Shown here in pieces: positions 63,829 to 64,000 of a stretch of 64,000 bases of DNA; positions within the stretch are counted from its first letter, which is position 1; every line of letters starts with the position of its first letter. The notes under the pieces were generated by a model, which worked only from the letters and a program-made list of their open reading frames with translations, ran no database searches and was not told the DNA's origin. The DNA lies in the NCBI GenBank assembly GCA_946811185.2, contig OX328106.1, positions 3,842,746 through 3,906,745 on the forward strand. Direction: 5' to 3'. This DNA is from Hippopus hippopus. Its lineage: Eukaryota; Mollusca; Bivalvia; Cardiida; Cardiidae. The translations under genes and the position numbers were made by a program.

Positions 63829-64000
63829 TGATTGGATGTTGTTTAACGGCGTGTTCAATATTATTTTAGTTATAATGCAGCGGCCAGTGCACCTATGCAT
63901 GCTTTCCTGGAGTTTCTCTTTACCAGTACTCCTCACGATATTATTTCCAATTCACTGACTGCTTTCCCACATAACCATTGTGGAAACAATTGTCAGTGGT
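63829..64000 (-). mobile_element. SINE family A, cut by window edge
   Basis: The 3' tail and body are in reverse orientation; the tRNA-like head lies beyond 64000. Confidence 0.75.

Overview
The window reads as AT-rich nuclear DNA of an invertebrate animal, most likely a marine bivalve mollusc. It has split genes with GT-AG introns, very dense small DNA transposons and tRNA-derived SINEs, and tandem-repeat elements of a style I associate with clam genomes. The bivalve call is inference. The metazoan call rests on the two host genes and the SINEs. I see no bacterial genes, CRISPR array or convincing tRNA/rRNA gene.

Two host genes are supported, and they converge. (1) On the + strand, two exons (11396-11615 and 12425-12822) encode the complete catalytic domain and C-terminal tail of a MAP-kinase dual-specificity phosphatase of the DUSP1/DUSP4 type. 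Its N-terminal rhodanese-like part was not found. (2) On the - strand, ten short exons spread from 63638 down to 32406 join in perfect phase into the last ~338 residues of an equilibrative nucleoside transporter (SLC29/ENT). The first exons lie beyond the right edge. No single exon stands out as a long ORF, so the gene is easy to miss; its introns are almost entirely transposons. It lacks the Asp/Arg pair normally conserved in ENT transmembrane segment 8.

The remainder is a layered transposon landscape. The dominant element is a ~220 bp MITE with TTAA target duplications, CYCTTTACCA ends and a ~68 bp central hairpin, present in more than 50 copies. A decayed piggyBac (35375-39678) sits in an ENT intron and is itself interrupted by a 963 bp CAGGG-ended transposon. 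At least three further CAGGG-ended elements with 5-6 bp target duplications are present. Other elements are a 3.9 kb Tigger/pogo-ended element, a head-to-head foldback built from two Tc1/mariner tails, a solo LTR, four Helitron-like elements carrying 145 or 165 bp tandem repeats, two copies of a TATACCCCC-ended element, several palindromic MITEs and several SINE families. Six insertions can be checked against an unoccupied copy of the same host repeat elsewhere in this window, which fixes ends, target sites and relative order.

Layout: 1-11.4 kb, MITEs, SINEs and microsatellites; 11.4-12.8 kb, DUSP exons; 12.8-32.4 kb, intergenic repeats (Tc1 foldback 23.6-24.4, CAGGG elements 26.1-27.4 and 30.1-31.6); 32.4-63.6 kb, ENT gene with repeat-filled introns; 63.6-64 kb, MITE and SINE, with the upstream part of ENT presumably beyond.
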